A stretch of DNA of 64,000 nt, taken from the NCBI GenBank assembly GCA_028274465.1, contig CM051455.1, positions 118,829,547 to 118,893,546 of the forward strand. Reading direction: 5' to 3'. Shown here one piece after another: positions 11,862 through 22,480 of the stretch. Both the position numbers and the translations under genes were made by a program. Each line of letters begins with the position of its first letter. Positions within the stretch are counted from its first letter, which is position 1. A model generated the notes under the pieces. That model saw only the letters and a list, made by a program, of their open reading frames with translations. It had not been told where the DNA came from and did not search any database. The DNA is from Plantago ovata (lineage: Eukaryota > Streptophyta > Magnoliopsida > Lamiales > Plantaginaceae).

Positions 11862-13166
11862 CTAATCATCGGGATGGTAGTCCCCATAAAAGTCGCTCCA
11901 CATGTCATTCATGAGCTCATTGGACTGACGTAGAGCCTCCTGCTGCTGCTGGATGAGCTGTTGCTGCTCCCACATGTGCTGCCTATCCTCTCGGCGATGC
12001 TCCTCGAATATCTCCCAATCGCGGTTGTGTTGGAAAATGTGCCTGTCGATGTCCTGTCGCATGGCCGCGTTGTTGGCATCAATTCTGTCGAAGCGGCTGT
12101 CGAGGTAGGTACGGAATTCAGAGAAGTCACATCTTCTAGACCCCTGTGGTGCTCTAGGTGGTGCATGTGGCGCTCTATGGACAAACGGGATATCTGGGAT
12201 GGGGGCTTCGCCAACATCTGCCTCCATAGCATCCTCATGATCGGAATCATTTGGCTGGAATGGTGCTCCTACATCAGCAGCGGCAGCTGTGGGGTTCTTC
12301 AACTGATACCTGTTGAGTTGTACCTCAATGGTCGAGGGTGAAAGGGCAGCGACCTCGCAATCCCCCTCCTCAATATCTTCTACCCCATGATATTTGCAGT
12401 ACGCTGTGATGAAGCTTGGGAAGATGAAAGGCTTCCTCTTCTTTTCCCAGTGGCGCTCGTACTCCTCATATATAATGTGCCCTATGTCGATCTGATGTCC
12501 GTCTATGAGGCAGTAGAGGAGCTCGGCGTAGTAGGGATGAATCCATGTGTCATTCTTCCTCGGGATCAAGTCGGAGATGCAAAATTTCATCATCACCTTA
12601 GCTTCAATGCTAAGGTCGCTATAACTGATCCGTCCAGGTTCTGCCCCGATTTCCGGATATCGGTACTCCCTGTTGCAGATCACGTCTGTGATGTGTCTCC
12701 CTATCCCCCTAGAGGTCCTCGAATACATGTAGGCGTGGTCGCTCCCTGTGAATTCTATGTTCCCGAAATGGATGAAGGAAGAAATGTACTCTGGGTTCCA
12801 CGGTATAATCAGGCCTCGGACTAGCACCCCATTCTTCTCCTCGAGATCCGTGTATCCAGTGTAGAACTCTTGGAGGAGGCTCTCGTCGTAACCTTTGAAC
12901 CTGTTGGAACTGTACCATGCCCAATTCCTTTGTGACCCCAAACGTGACAGCGTCCTATATCCTGCTCTATCCGCTGCGGACTCAGGAATGTCAATCCTCC
13001 TATCTGGGATGATCGACCGTCCTCCGTCGGCCATCTCCGCTTCTATCCTTTGTCGCACCTCTATCTTAGGGACAGACAACTCGAACAAATGGTGAGATGG
13101 TTGGGAGCTTGATGCCACTCCCTTCCCCTTTTTGCTAGAGCCGGCTCTCCTTGACCTCGGTGCCAT
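11862..13166 (-). CDS. A1 extra ORF: plant-transposon-type protein with C-terminal coiled coil
   Basis: 434 codons starting MAPRSRRAG at 13166. I chose this Met because the sequence just upstream looks like an intron end (TTTGTAG at 13180-13172), so the longer read-in start is unlikely. Residues about 50-290 hold a globular part with WYSSNRFKGYDESLLQEFYTG and NGVLVRGLIIPWNPEYI, resembling the 'putative plant transposon protein' domain found in many plant retroelement ORFs. About 310-350 is a proline/alanine-rich linker; about 365-425 is Gln/Glu-rich coiled coil. No enzyme motif or membrane segment is obvious. It sits where Athila elements carry an env-like ORF, but I see no envelope feature. 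A second, broken copy is in A2. Function unknown. Confidence 0.75.
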   Translation of the reverse strand: MAPRSRRAGSSKKGKGVASSSQPSHHLFELSVPKIEVRQRIEAEMADGGRSIIPDRRIDIPESAADRAGYRTLSRLGSQRNWAWYSSNRFKGYDESLLQEFYTGYTDLEEKNGVLVRGLIIPWNPEYISSFIHFGNIEFTGSDHAYMYSRTSRGIGRHITDVICNREYRYPEIGAEPGRISYSDLSIEAKVMMKFCISDLIPRKNDTWIHPYYAELLYCLIDGHQIDIGHIIYEEYERHWEKKRKPFIFPSFITAYCKYHGVEDIEEGDCEVAALSPSTIEVQLNRYQLKNPTAAAADVGAPFQPNDSDHEDAMEADVGEAPIPDIPFVHRAPHAPPRAPQGSRRCDFSEFRTYLDSRFDRIDANNAAMRQDIDRHIFQHNRDWEIFEEHRREDRQHMWEQQQLIQQQQEALRQSNELMNDMWSDFYGDYHPDD

Positions 13167-13171
13167 GACTC

Positions 13172-13711
13172 CTACAAACAGCAACTAGTATCTTGTACGA
13201 TGCAAAACAGACCTATGCGTATGTAAATATACGAGTGATCAAACGAGTAATATTCACAAAAATCCAACCCCTCAAAATCCCAAAGCCTAGTCTAGCTAAT
13301 TCATTACACAACATATCAATGTAACTACTACAATAACATATCACATTATGCTCTTGCTAACAACAAATGCCTTGAATCACAAGGTTCAATCCACACCATA
13401 AAAACCAAAAATCTAGCATAAATCCTCAAATTCATCAATCATGCATTCTAACAATACATCCATCAATATCATATCAATAAACACATGTTTAAGCATGGAA
13501 TGAAAGTAAGAGAGACATTTCTCTAACAAGACATATATCATCCAATTAGCAAAAATCTCAAATCATCAAACCAAGCCTAATTGAACATGTAATTGACAAT
13601 GAATCACGAATTTAATCACATAAAACATCAACCCATACATCATACAAGCCTAATTGAAGCATAAATAAAAAAATCCCCAAATCGTAAAAATTAGGGTTCA
13701 TGTGATAATAC
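13172..13711 (-). other. Candidate 540-base intron in the leader of the A1 extra ORF
   Basis: On the minus strand a donor-like GAG|GTATTATCAC at 13711 and an acceptor-like GCTGTTTGTAG|GAG at 13172 enclose an AT-rich, T-rich stretch with no ORF; the ATG follows six bases after the acceptor. A2 keeps the same borders (55382 and 54844). Athila-type elements are thought to express their 3' ORF from a spliced RNA, which fits. No transcript evidence is available here. Confidence 0.55.
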
Positions 13712-14291
13712 CTCAAATCCGGAAATTGAATGAGCTAGGAAGAAATTTGTTCGGATAGAAAGATAGAGCACGTAACGGGCTTCGAATGAAGCTAAAGAAC
13801 ACACAAAATGATGGTGAGCTGAAGAAGTTATGAAGATTTGAAGTTATTTTGAATATGGAGGAAATTTTGGAGTTTGGAAGATGAAAATGGAGGAAAATGG
13901 GGGTTTGGGAAAGAAACCCCCGTTTTTTTACAATCTGGAGGTGTGGGGCGGTCCGCCCCGTGTGGGGCGAACCGCCCCGCACGTCCAAAGCGCGCGCGCG
14001 CTGGACGTGGGGCGATTCGCTCCCCACTCCTAGGTGGGAAACGAATCGTTTTTGAAATAAAAATGCGGGTTTTAGTCCCCGAAAAACATTTTTTTTAAAA
14101 AAAACTCGAAAGGTCACACTCGAACACAACATAAACACAAACGACACAGAACCGAACAAATTCACATATGAAAAGCAAATTGTTCAAGTATGAATGCATG
14201 CAATAAAGCGGTAAAGAAAGCGATAAAAACCCCGGGTTGCCTCCCGGATAGCGCCATTGTTTAAAGTCTCTGACTCGACTCCTGTCTTTGC
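13712..14291 (-). promoter_or_regulatory. A1 region between protease and extra ORF: GC palindromes and pyrimidine-rich leader
   Basis: Minus-strand order: stop of the protease frame, AT-rich spacer, a cluster of GGGGCGAACCGCCCC-type palindromes with a GC-repeat (about 13945-14030), then a CT-rich stretch resembling a 5' untranslated leader up to the candidate donor at 13711. The same palindrome marks the LTR promoters, so an internal promoter or splice-regulating structure is possible. I found no clear TATA box next to it. Confidence 0.4.
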
Positions 14292-16443
14292 CTAGCTTTT
14301 CTTTTTGAGGGTACTAGACTTCCCCTTCACGGATCTCCTTCTCATGCCTCGACCCTGCGAATAATAATGAACATAGACGTTAAGACCACTGTAATCAATA
14401 GTGTTAGAAGTACCAGTTGGATCGGGTGGATCAGATATGGCGTGCAACACATGTTGCTTGCCATCCACTTCAATAGTGCAAGTTCTCTGGTAGATGTCCA
14501 TCACGGAGTGTAGCTTAGTCAAGAATGTTCGTCCTAAGAGTATGACATCCCCCGTTCCTCGTGCTGATGCTGGCATAATTACAAAATCGGTGTAGACAGA
14601 AGCTTCACCGATCTTGACTAATACATTCTTGACAACGCCTTCTGGTTTCACAAGGGATCCATCTGCCAGTTGCACAATAGCCTTATGCACAGTTAGTTCC
14701 CCTAGGTTGCTTTTCTCGAAAACATTCAAAGGGAGCACATTAGAGTAGGATCCTGTGTCGAGTGTGGCTCAGACATCTTCAATCTCCCGAATCCCGACCT
14801 TAATATCGAAACTTTGAGCGAGCTGCTCGGGATCCTCTTGCTCCTCTTCACTCTTGTTAGTACCAGGATCATTTTCTTCTTCTTCGGCTTGTGGTGGCAT
14901 TTCCCTTTTGCAACTCTCGCACTTAGCAACCTTCTTGATGGTGATTTCAACAGGTAGATCACCCACTAAGTTAATGGACAATGACTTCTCTGTGTTGCTA
15001 GGCAGTTTGCCTTGCTCCCTACTTGCTCCTCGGTCGATCAATTCTTGCATCTTTTGATGGGCAAGCCTAGTGCTCTCTTCCAACCTATCAAGCCTTGCCC
15101 TAGTCTTCTCGGAATCTTCTTCATTAACGTTTGAGAAAACTTTGCGTGTGATCAACCATCTTCTGCAAGTTCTCCATCAGTTGAGCCGATTTCGACTTCG
15201 GTGGCTCTTTCGGAGCGGAGTTTTCGACGTGGTCATTACCATAGTTTAGCCTACTACGGTCTTGGTTAGGTCCATAAGTTTGGTTACCCGGTGCATATCC
15301 TTGATTGTTACGGTATCCTCTTCACTAGAATCCACCTCGAGGATTCCTACCGTAGCTAACTTCTCGAGTGCCAAACTCCGTAGCAAAGGCTTCTTCTTCG
15401 CCTCCTCGAGCCCAGTTGCCATCATCGTATGCCAGCTCCGATCTACACATATGAGCCCCATGCCCATAGTTCTTGCAAATTCGGCATACTTCGTTCGAAA
15501 CAGTTGTTCCGGTGGCGCTCTTGAGGACTTGCTTCAATTCGTTGGTAAAGCACTCGAATTGATCCCCATTCCCTCTATACATAGGGGATTCTTGAGTCGG
15601 TGGAGCTTCAGGTCCACGCCTCCTAACCATTGCTCTTGGGTCCTTGAACTGCGAACCCTTAGCAAGCCTTTTGAAAACAGCCCAGACGGCTTCTGCGGTT
15701 TCCTCCCAAATATTGCCTCAGCATTGGAAATCCACCACTTGTTGGTTCTCGAAGGTTAGTCTATTGTAGAAGTGTTGGACTAGGTCGAAAAGTTCAAAAC
15801 CATGGTCAGGGCACTTGTTCGTGAGATCTTGGAACCTCTCAAACGCGGTGTAGATGGTCTCATCATAGTCCTGCTTGAATCCAGTGATCTGCGCCTTTAG
15901 CGCGGTAGTCAAGATGTGGGGGAAGTATTTCTCCATGAAAGCTGAAAAAACCTTCTCCCAAGTGTCCAGCGAGCCAGCTGGTAGAGAACTCAGCCATGAC
16001 TTGGCTCTGTCGCCAAGTCCCATAGCAAAAACCTTCATCCTCAACTCATCCGTTGTTATGTCAGCTCCGGGTCGTGGGAGTTGGTTGACGAAATCATCGA
16101 TATCGTGCAAGTACCCCATCACATCTTCCCTTGATAAGCCATAGAACCTCGGAAGTTGTTGGAATGAGTGGTTCTTGATCTCCAGATCTCGGGTTGCAGA
16201 CGAAAGAACGATCGCCGGTCCCCTCATACGATCCTTGGTGGGTTGAACCCATGCCTTCAGTGGTCTAGCTTCTGCCATTCCGTCGATTTCCTTGAAAAGA
16301 ATGTGTAGAGATTCAGAGAAATCGGTATCCTCTATTTCCTCTAGTGCGCGCCTTTCAAGTAGTCGCCTTATTTGGTGGTAGACTCTATCGATCTCAGCTA
16401 TTGAATCAGCAAGCGGTGTTCCTGCAAAACGTGTATGCGGCAT
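14292..16443 (-). pseudogene. gag: A1 gag-protease region
   Basis: Starts MPHTRFAGTPLADSIAEIDRVYHQ at 16443. The gag domain spans about the first 240 codons (PRFYGLSREDVMGYLHDIDD, then AKSWLSSLPAGSLDTWEKVF). It is followed by a CCHC knuckle (CRICKNYGHGAHMC), an RG/N-rich tail and a coiled-coil segment, then a retroviral-type aspartic protease with active-site LDTGSYSN (about 14740-14762) and the flap-side ILLGRTFL (about 14540). The frame ends soon after, with KSSTLKKKS at 14292; A2 ends at the same place, so the lack of RT/integrase is a family trait rather than a recent loss. The region is broken in a few places. Confidence 0.85.
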
Positions 16444-16588
16444 ACACTATCTATAACAGACTAGGAAAGGTGATTAGAAACAGACTAGGAAAGCAGTATC
16501 AGAGAGAGAAAAAAGGAAAACTAAAACTAATAGAATTAGGAATCTAAAGCTGAAAATATAAACAAATTAAACAGAAAAAAGGAGTACA

Positions 16589-16607
16589 GTCCCCGGCAAC
16601 GGCGCCA
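16589..16607 (-). other. A1 primer-binding site, tRNA-Asp type
   Basis: Complement of GTCCCCGGCAACGGCGCCA, three bases inside the 5' LTR; matches the 3' end of plant tRNA-Asp. Confidence 0.92.
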
Positions 16608-16610
16608 ATT

Positions 16611-17884
16611 TGATGAACCAGAATTTGTCGGATTCCAACTGATCAAATAAATTTGTAATTAGCCAAAGGCAATCCACAACTACAACGAAAACCGTAGTGT
16701 AGCAGTAGAATGACTCGAGTGTCGTTCTCTCAGGACTATAACTAGCTTTATCAAATCTAATTTAGAATATAAAAACAGCAAACAGATAGCAAAGGGGTTT
16801 CTAGCAGATAATGGAGATTGGTGATAGTATGGTCCTTCTTAGCATAACGGGTCGATAATCATGCATAAATTCCTCGGTCTTGCATAGAGATCTTTGAATC
16901 AATCTAGTGTCATGTTGCAAATATTAAGCACTACGAAGATAATTGGTCTGACAAGTCAATCACTATTGTCCTAATGTGTTCCGTAATTATTCAACACTAC
17001 GAAGATAAACTCCCACACAGGTCGACAAGTGTCCAATTGTGCATAATAAATAATACAACATACGAGAATTTAGGTTGTGCCTGATCAACGAAATAAAGCA
17101 ATGACACGGAGTATAATGCGCGATATAGCCATTAGCATGATTATCTTCCCTTCGCTAAGAATTCACATACTACCACCAACGATAAGTTTAGCTACTCATA
17201 ATAGGCATGCAATCAACAGAAATCATAGAAGAAAACATGTTGAAAGAATATAATAAAATAAGTAGAATAAAACTGTAAGATACAAAGTTACCGAAGGTTG
17301 TCAATCTCTGGATGACTGCCATCCTACGAGCTCCAAACTGCTATGAAAAAGTATCCCCTAAGCTACAGAACTCCCAGGACAGGCCCCGGGAAGTTCCTAC
17401 CTAAAACTATAGAGAGAGGTGAGAGAGAAGGTCTGGAAAGATATGATTTTCGGAGAAAAACTGAGCACTATATATAGGCCCCGAAAAACCACGGGGCGGT
17501 TCGCCCTAGCCATGCGGCGGTTCGCCCCCGGGTATTTCTCGTGGAATTCCACGTTTTCGACGCGTTTTTGTATTTCTTCCCCTTTCCGGACTCGGTTTTT
17601 GACTTCTAGTAGCCTTCTAACCACCAGATTCGGCCCCTAGACTTCAAATCCTATCCGGAAACCTTCAGATACTCCAAATAGGCTTCTGGAACACCAATTC
17701 CTTGTAAACTTCAATATAATTGCCCGGAAATCTTCGAATTTCAACCAAAACCTGTAAAATAAAATCTAAAGGGAAACGTGACACTATTCTAATAAAATGT
17801 ACTAAAATATAGCTAAATTAACGTAGAGGATAGCTAAAATAGGTGAAAAAGACTCGAAGGAAAGTGTAAAATACACATTGATCA
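16611..17884 (-). repeat. A1 5' LTR (1.27 kb)
   Basis: TGATGAACC at 16611 to TTGATCA at 17884, partner of 9045-10320. TATA at 17469-17476, GC palindromes upstream of it (about 17493-17530). Followed by the target duplication TAGAT. Confidence 0.93.
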
Positions 17885-18209
17885 TAGATGACTGATAACA
17901 ACCCTCAAGCTACAAGCCCCAACCAATATAAGTGTAGAAATATGTATACGTATGTACTTCTGAGATGCTTTCCATGGGGTGCTTTAATTCTGAACTTTCA
18001 TTGCGTTTCTCTGTATTGGCGACCTCGTCTTGCAGACTCGCAGTGATCGTCAGATTAGAGTAAGCCTATGGTTATAACTTACTGCATATTGTATCTAGCG
18101 ACCTCGATAGGTACAATATGTAGAGCGTCTGGTTAAATTAGATTTAACACCCAAGAGTTGTGTGACACAATTGGATAGTCCTACCGGTCATATTATGTTA
18201 TGCGACCAG
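17885..18209 (+). mobile_element. D0 leader continuation between A1 and X
   Basis: Continues the D leader without a gap after the A1 target site (compare 44299-44633 in D), ending GCGACCAG at the start of the X LTR. Non-coding. A second copy is at 59597-59920, differing by roughly 3%. Confidence 0.88.
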
Positions 18210-18742
18210 TGATGAACGCGTATTTTACACCTTCATTCGAGTCTTTTTCACTTATTTTGCTCTCCTCTATGTTAATTTAGCTATATTATAGTGCATTTTA
18301 TTAGAATAGTGTCACGTTTCCCTTTAGTTTGCATTTTACAGGTTTTAGGTGAAAAACGTGGTTTTCCGGGCAATTATATTGAAGAGAACGAAGAATCGGT
18401 ATTCCCAGGATATTTTTGGAGTATCTAGAAGATTCCGGATGGGATTTGAAGTCTAGGGGTCGAGTTTCAAGACTTAAAGGTCACTAGAAGGCAAAAACCG
18501 AGTCCGAAAAGGAAAAGAAATCCAAAAACGCATAAAAAACGCGTCTCTCGCCGACTGGAACTCCCGGGCGATTCACCCTAGATGTGGGGTGGTTCGCCCC
18601 ACACCACGCGGTTCGCCCGGTGTGTGGGGCGACTCGCCCCATGCTTGCCGAACTCCTATATATAGTTGTTGTTTCTCTACGTTTTTTCATACTTTTGTCA
18701 GACCTTTTTTCATACCTTTCTCATTAGTTTTAGGTAGGAATT
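18210..18742 (+). repeat. X LTR, left 533 bases (left copy)
   Basis: Plus-strand Athila-like LTR starting TGATGAACGCGTATTTTACACC, cut at 18742 by the C1 LTR with target bases AATTC (18738-18742). Its TATA is at 18657-18664, with three to four GC palindromes just upstream (18566-18640). Duplicate of 59921-60443, where the remainder of the LTR is found. Confidence 0.88.
18566..18664 (+). promoter_or_regulatory. X LTR promoter: GC palindromes and TATA box (left copy)
   Basis: GTGGGGCGACTCGCCCC and relatives, followed about 17 bases later by TATATATA (18657-18664). Equivalent to 60265-60364. Confidence 0.6.
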
Positions 18743-20351
18743 CTGTTGGTCCCTTTAAACAACAAGAAAAGACTAGAGGGGGGGGGGGGTGAATAGTCTT
18801 TTCAAACTTTTGTCGTTTAAAACTTTCTCAGCAAGTGCTTATTGCTTTTCAGTAATGAGTTTGCTAATACTTTACTTTCTCAGCAAGCGTAAGTTACTTT
18901 ACAGTAGCTTGGTTTGCTGATACTTAAAATCAGAGAGCGGAAGTCTTTGATACAATAAGTGCTTTTTCAGTAAGTAAAGGTTTCAGCAAGTGATGTGAGT
19001 GACTGTGTACAGAAAGAGATGAATTGCTGAAAGCTAAGTACAGTAAGTAAATCACACAAACACTTTTATAGTGGTACCTGAGAGTGGCGTAATCTCTCAA
19101 CTAATCCACTTCGTCCTTTCTAGGACTGAATCCACTAAGATATGATTGAGGTTCCTTACAATCTCCTATCTAGAGCAATTCAATAGAAACCAAAGCACAC
19201 TTGCTTTGTCTCCAACCTAAACTAGAGAACGTAACCTTGTTCTCCACCAAACTTGGTACTTTTAATCAGCAAAACTATGCTCGATTAAGTTCCCCCTGAA
19301 TATCACGCCTGAAAGGGTGTATTTTCAGTTAGAGAGTTTTGGGGTGAGATAACTTAATTATAACTTATTCAGTTACAACAAGTAATCTAAGAAACACAAC
19401 TTGGAATACTTTGCAGTAAACAAGTTTGATTGTTTCTGGTGTCAAGACTTGTTCTTGTTCGAAAGAAAGAACACTTAACTAATTTCTTAGCTGAGTTTGT
19501 TCTACTTCTTCACAAGTAGCTTTTTCAAGCTTTAAGTCTTGGAACGGATCAATGGCAGATGTAGAGAGTTTGAAGGTATGTGAGTTTTAAGCACAAGTGA
19601 GAGTTTGATCACGTTGTTGACACACTTCAACTCTTCGCCAGATGACCTCTATTTATAGTGCAAGTAAGGAGCCGTTTGAATTTCAAATCCTAAGGCTTTT
19701 GTTCCTTAACATGTCACTATCTTGCTTTTGTACTTTCAGCAGCGTCTTTGTTTGTCTTCTAGTCTTCATGTCCTTCACGTGTAAGCTTTGCATTTAATGC
19801 ATATTTGAATAGAATTCAAAGAGTAACATTGGAGCGCAAATTCAAGTACTTTCAGCAAGGGGTCACATATGTTCCATCAGCAAGTGATTAGTCTCAGTTT
19901 CAGCAAGCACAACCTACTCTGTCTTTCAGATTTTCACTTATGCAATGCTGTTGCTGAAATTTCCACTTTCTGAGCAACACGTGCCTTTGTAGATGCCAGT
20001 CTTCAGCAATCTTCTAGTCTTTAGATCTTCGAATTCTTCAAGTCTTCAAATCTTCAAAAGTCTTCAAGATTCTGAGCGGTTTCTAAATGCTTCAATAGGT
20101 TATTCTCTTTTCAGAAAATAAGATACATCATAAGCTTCAGCATCAATAAGTTATTTTCTTTTCAGAAAATAAAATACATCATACGCAAAAGAAATAACTT
20201 ATCTAGCACCTATACTAAGTCATCAGCAAACGTTCCTCTTTTACAATGTCCTTAAAATTCTAAATTCCTATGGACCTTAAGAGTACTAATTACTGGACTT
20301 TCCTTAATTTAACATGGTTGATTGCTCATCAAAATTACAAGTTTCCTAACA
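18743..20351 (-). repeat. C1 3' LTR (1.61 kb)
   Basis: Plus-strand reading TGTTGGTCCC...TTTCCTAACA. It has a run of about a dozen Gs at 18777-18789, many TCAGCAA words and TATAAATA on the minus strand at 19650-19657. Non-coding. Confidence 0.93.
19650..19657 (-). promoter_or_regulatory. C1 3' LTR TATA box
   Basis: TATAAATA on the minus strand; conserved at 38650-38657 in LTR2 and 61347-61354 in the solo LTR. Confidence 0.6.
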
Positions 20352-20361
20352 AATTTCCCCC
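20352..20361 (-). other. C1 polypurine tract
   Basis: Minus strand CATCAAAAAGGGGGAAATT directly before the 3' LTR; the same tract follows LTR2 at 39352. Confidence 0.85.
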
Positions 20362-20615
20362 TTTTTGATGTTAGCAATCCATGGCTAAAATAATTGTTAC
20401 CCTTTTAGAGGTTTCTGATGTTGAATAAATCAGTTGATTAATGCAAGCATACTTGAATAATTAAACAGTAAGCATAAGTAAATTTCATAATCAAAAACCA
20501 ATAAGAGTCAAAAGTTTCATTGTTGATAGTTATCTTTCAGAAATTTACATGAAATAGCATAGATAACTTAAACAGAATCAGCAAGCAAAAACTTTAACAA
20601 AACTATTACAGGGAC
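20362..20615 (-). other. C1 3' non-coding stretch
   Basis: About 250 AT-rich bases between the last ORF codon and the polypurine tract. No feature beyond TCAGCAA words is seen. Confidence 0.6.
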
Positions 20616-22348
20616 TTAAGCTCTTTCAGAAGATTTTCTCAAAATCTCTCTTACACTCTTCTCAGCAAGTGCAGTGAATTCAACACAGTCCTTTTCGTAG
20701 TTTTCCAGAAGCCTACGGACTTGTAGTTGAAGAATTCTTGCATTTTTGCAGGCAGTGTGATGATGCTTTTCAGCATTAATTTTCATGTAGCGAGTTACCC
20801 ACAAATGCATGCCCCAATTGCTGGCATGGAGAAGATGTGTATCTGAAATGCTTTTCGGATGAATCTTTCTTAGCCAGAGAAGATCTTCTTCTTGATCCTT
20901 AGCAGTGAGATAGAAGTACTCATAAGGAATCAATCCAAGTCTCTTCTTTGCTTTCTTTATTACTGGGTCAGAGTAGTAAGCAATGACAGGTGGTTTGATC
21001 AGATCTGGTTCTTGTTTATATGTCTTACCAATGACAATTCTTCTTACTTGGACCTCAAGATTCAACCATTTCCCAACAATATTTGTTGGGAGGGATTCTT
21101 CCCTTTGCTTTCTTTGGACCTTGAGTTCAATCCATTTGAACATTTGATTCAAAATGGCTGTAGGAAAGAACTCATTGACCAACAAGTCTTCCAGCTTTAA
21201 TATCCAACAACCATGAATGTTTCTGATTACATTCTGAGTGGTTTCCTCATTGCTGGTCTTTGTATATTCAATGCCGGAGCCAATAGCAATGCTGGCCAGC
21301 CTTTTTTCTTCCTATCTTTGCCTTCTTCTTCTTGTCTTAGCATTGTCTTGATATCTTGCTGAAGAGTCAGACAAAAAATGCTTTGAGTGGCCAGACGGAG
21401 TCAAGGCTGTTAAGGGTCTAGCTCTTATGGCTTGAGCTATTGTTTGATTGTCATCATCTTCATCATCTTCTTCATTCAGATTGGGATGACTTTCAGTATG
21501 GCAAAAATCTTGAGTTTCAGCAGCGGTTTTTCTCTTTTTGGTACTTGCTGAATTCAACTCAGATTCTACTTGCCTTTTAGAACTTTGCTCTTTTTCAGCA
21601 AGCGGTTCTATGGGCAGTGGCACATCAACAGCAGGAGGGGTTTGGTTTCTTTTTCTTTTCTTTTCCCCATGGATTGCAACATCGGGGTGATGTGCAGAGA
21701 ATAAAACTCATTGCAATTTTCAGCAAGAATGCTTAAACTGTTATACTTCATGATGATTTGCTGTTGGTTAGAAGTCATTTTTGACAACTCTTGTTGAATG
21801 CTCATCATGTTCTCTTCATGTCTTTTCTCTGTTGCGGCCTTCTCATCCATAAAAGTCTGTGCCTTTACGAGAGCTGTCTTTGCTAGCTTTAGAGCTTGAC
21901 TTACATCTTCTTCATAGCTTTTGTGATAAAGACTGATGTCTTTCTGAGCTCTGGTCAAAGTAGTAGTGCGTCTCAGCACCGTAGCCAAAATCTTTCTAAA
22001 GTCAAGTGGACTCTCAGCAAGCAATGCATCATCTTCAGCTTTGCAGGTATTATGGACTTCCTTTAGTGCTAGAATTCTGGGAGTAAACTCCTCAACTCTT
22101 GGAAACTGCACTAAATGAGGTGTTAAGGAATGAACCTTAATTTCAGAAGCAAGCTCATCATCACGCATCAGCAATTCTGCTCTTAGACCATCGTCTAAAT
22201 CATTGATGTAATCAGGAGGAGGAATCTGAACAACTTTTGGGTCTCGCTTGGATTGTTCATCCTCATTTTCTGACAAGTCGTCATCATCCTCAGATTCATC
22301 AAGTTGAGCAACTTTTGAGCCTTTATCAGTAGCTTCACTTCCTTTTTG

Positions 22349-22480
22349 TTGAGTGGTTGCTGATGGCAACGCTTCAGACTCAACAACTGGAGTTTCACCA
22401 GTAGTTAGTTTTAATTGAGTAGTTGCTGAAGGCAACGTTTGAGACTCAATAACTGGAGTTTCTCCAGTAGCAAATGGAAG
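22349..22480 (-). repeat. 66-base in-frame tandem duplication in the C1 3' ORF
   Basis: Two 22-codon units, each reading GETPV-(I/V)-ES...LPSATTQ, starting at 22349 and 22415. Present also in C2 (51428-51559), so it predates the duplication. Confidence 0.8.

Larger units (their letters stand above)
9045..17884 (-). mobile_element. A1: complete non-autonomous Athila-like element (gag, protease, extra ORF; no RT or integrase)
   Basis: An 8.84-kb minus-strand element with 5' LTR 16611-17884, tRNA-Asp PBS, gag-protease, a 434-codon extra ORF, long 3' non-coding region, polypurine tract and 3' LTR 9045-10320. Target duplication TAGAT lies on both sides (9040-9044 and 17885-17889), and the unfilled site is visible in D at 44299-44303. 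No reverse transcriptase, RNase H or integrase is present, so it fits the plant gag-carrying non-autonomous LTR elements (TR-GAG). LTR difference by eye is about 2%, suggesting under about 1 million years. Structure is whole; the gag-protease frame has a few breaks and the extra ORF is open. Confidence 0.92.

Noticed and set aside
11862-13166. Host gene captured by a retrotransposon
   Set aside because: The intron-like leader and promoter-like palindromes suggested it, but a second copy sits in the same place in A2 and the protein looks like a known plant-transposon type, so a retroelement ORF is the simpler reading.
15262-15759. 165-codon plus-strand ORF, with copies near 37 and 56965
   Set aside because: Antisense to the A-family gag; it recurs only because gag recurs.
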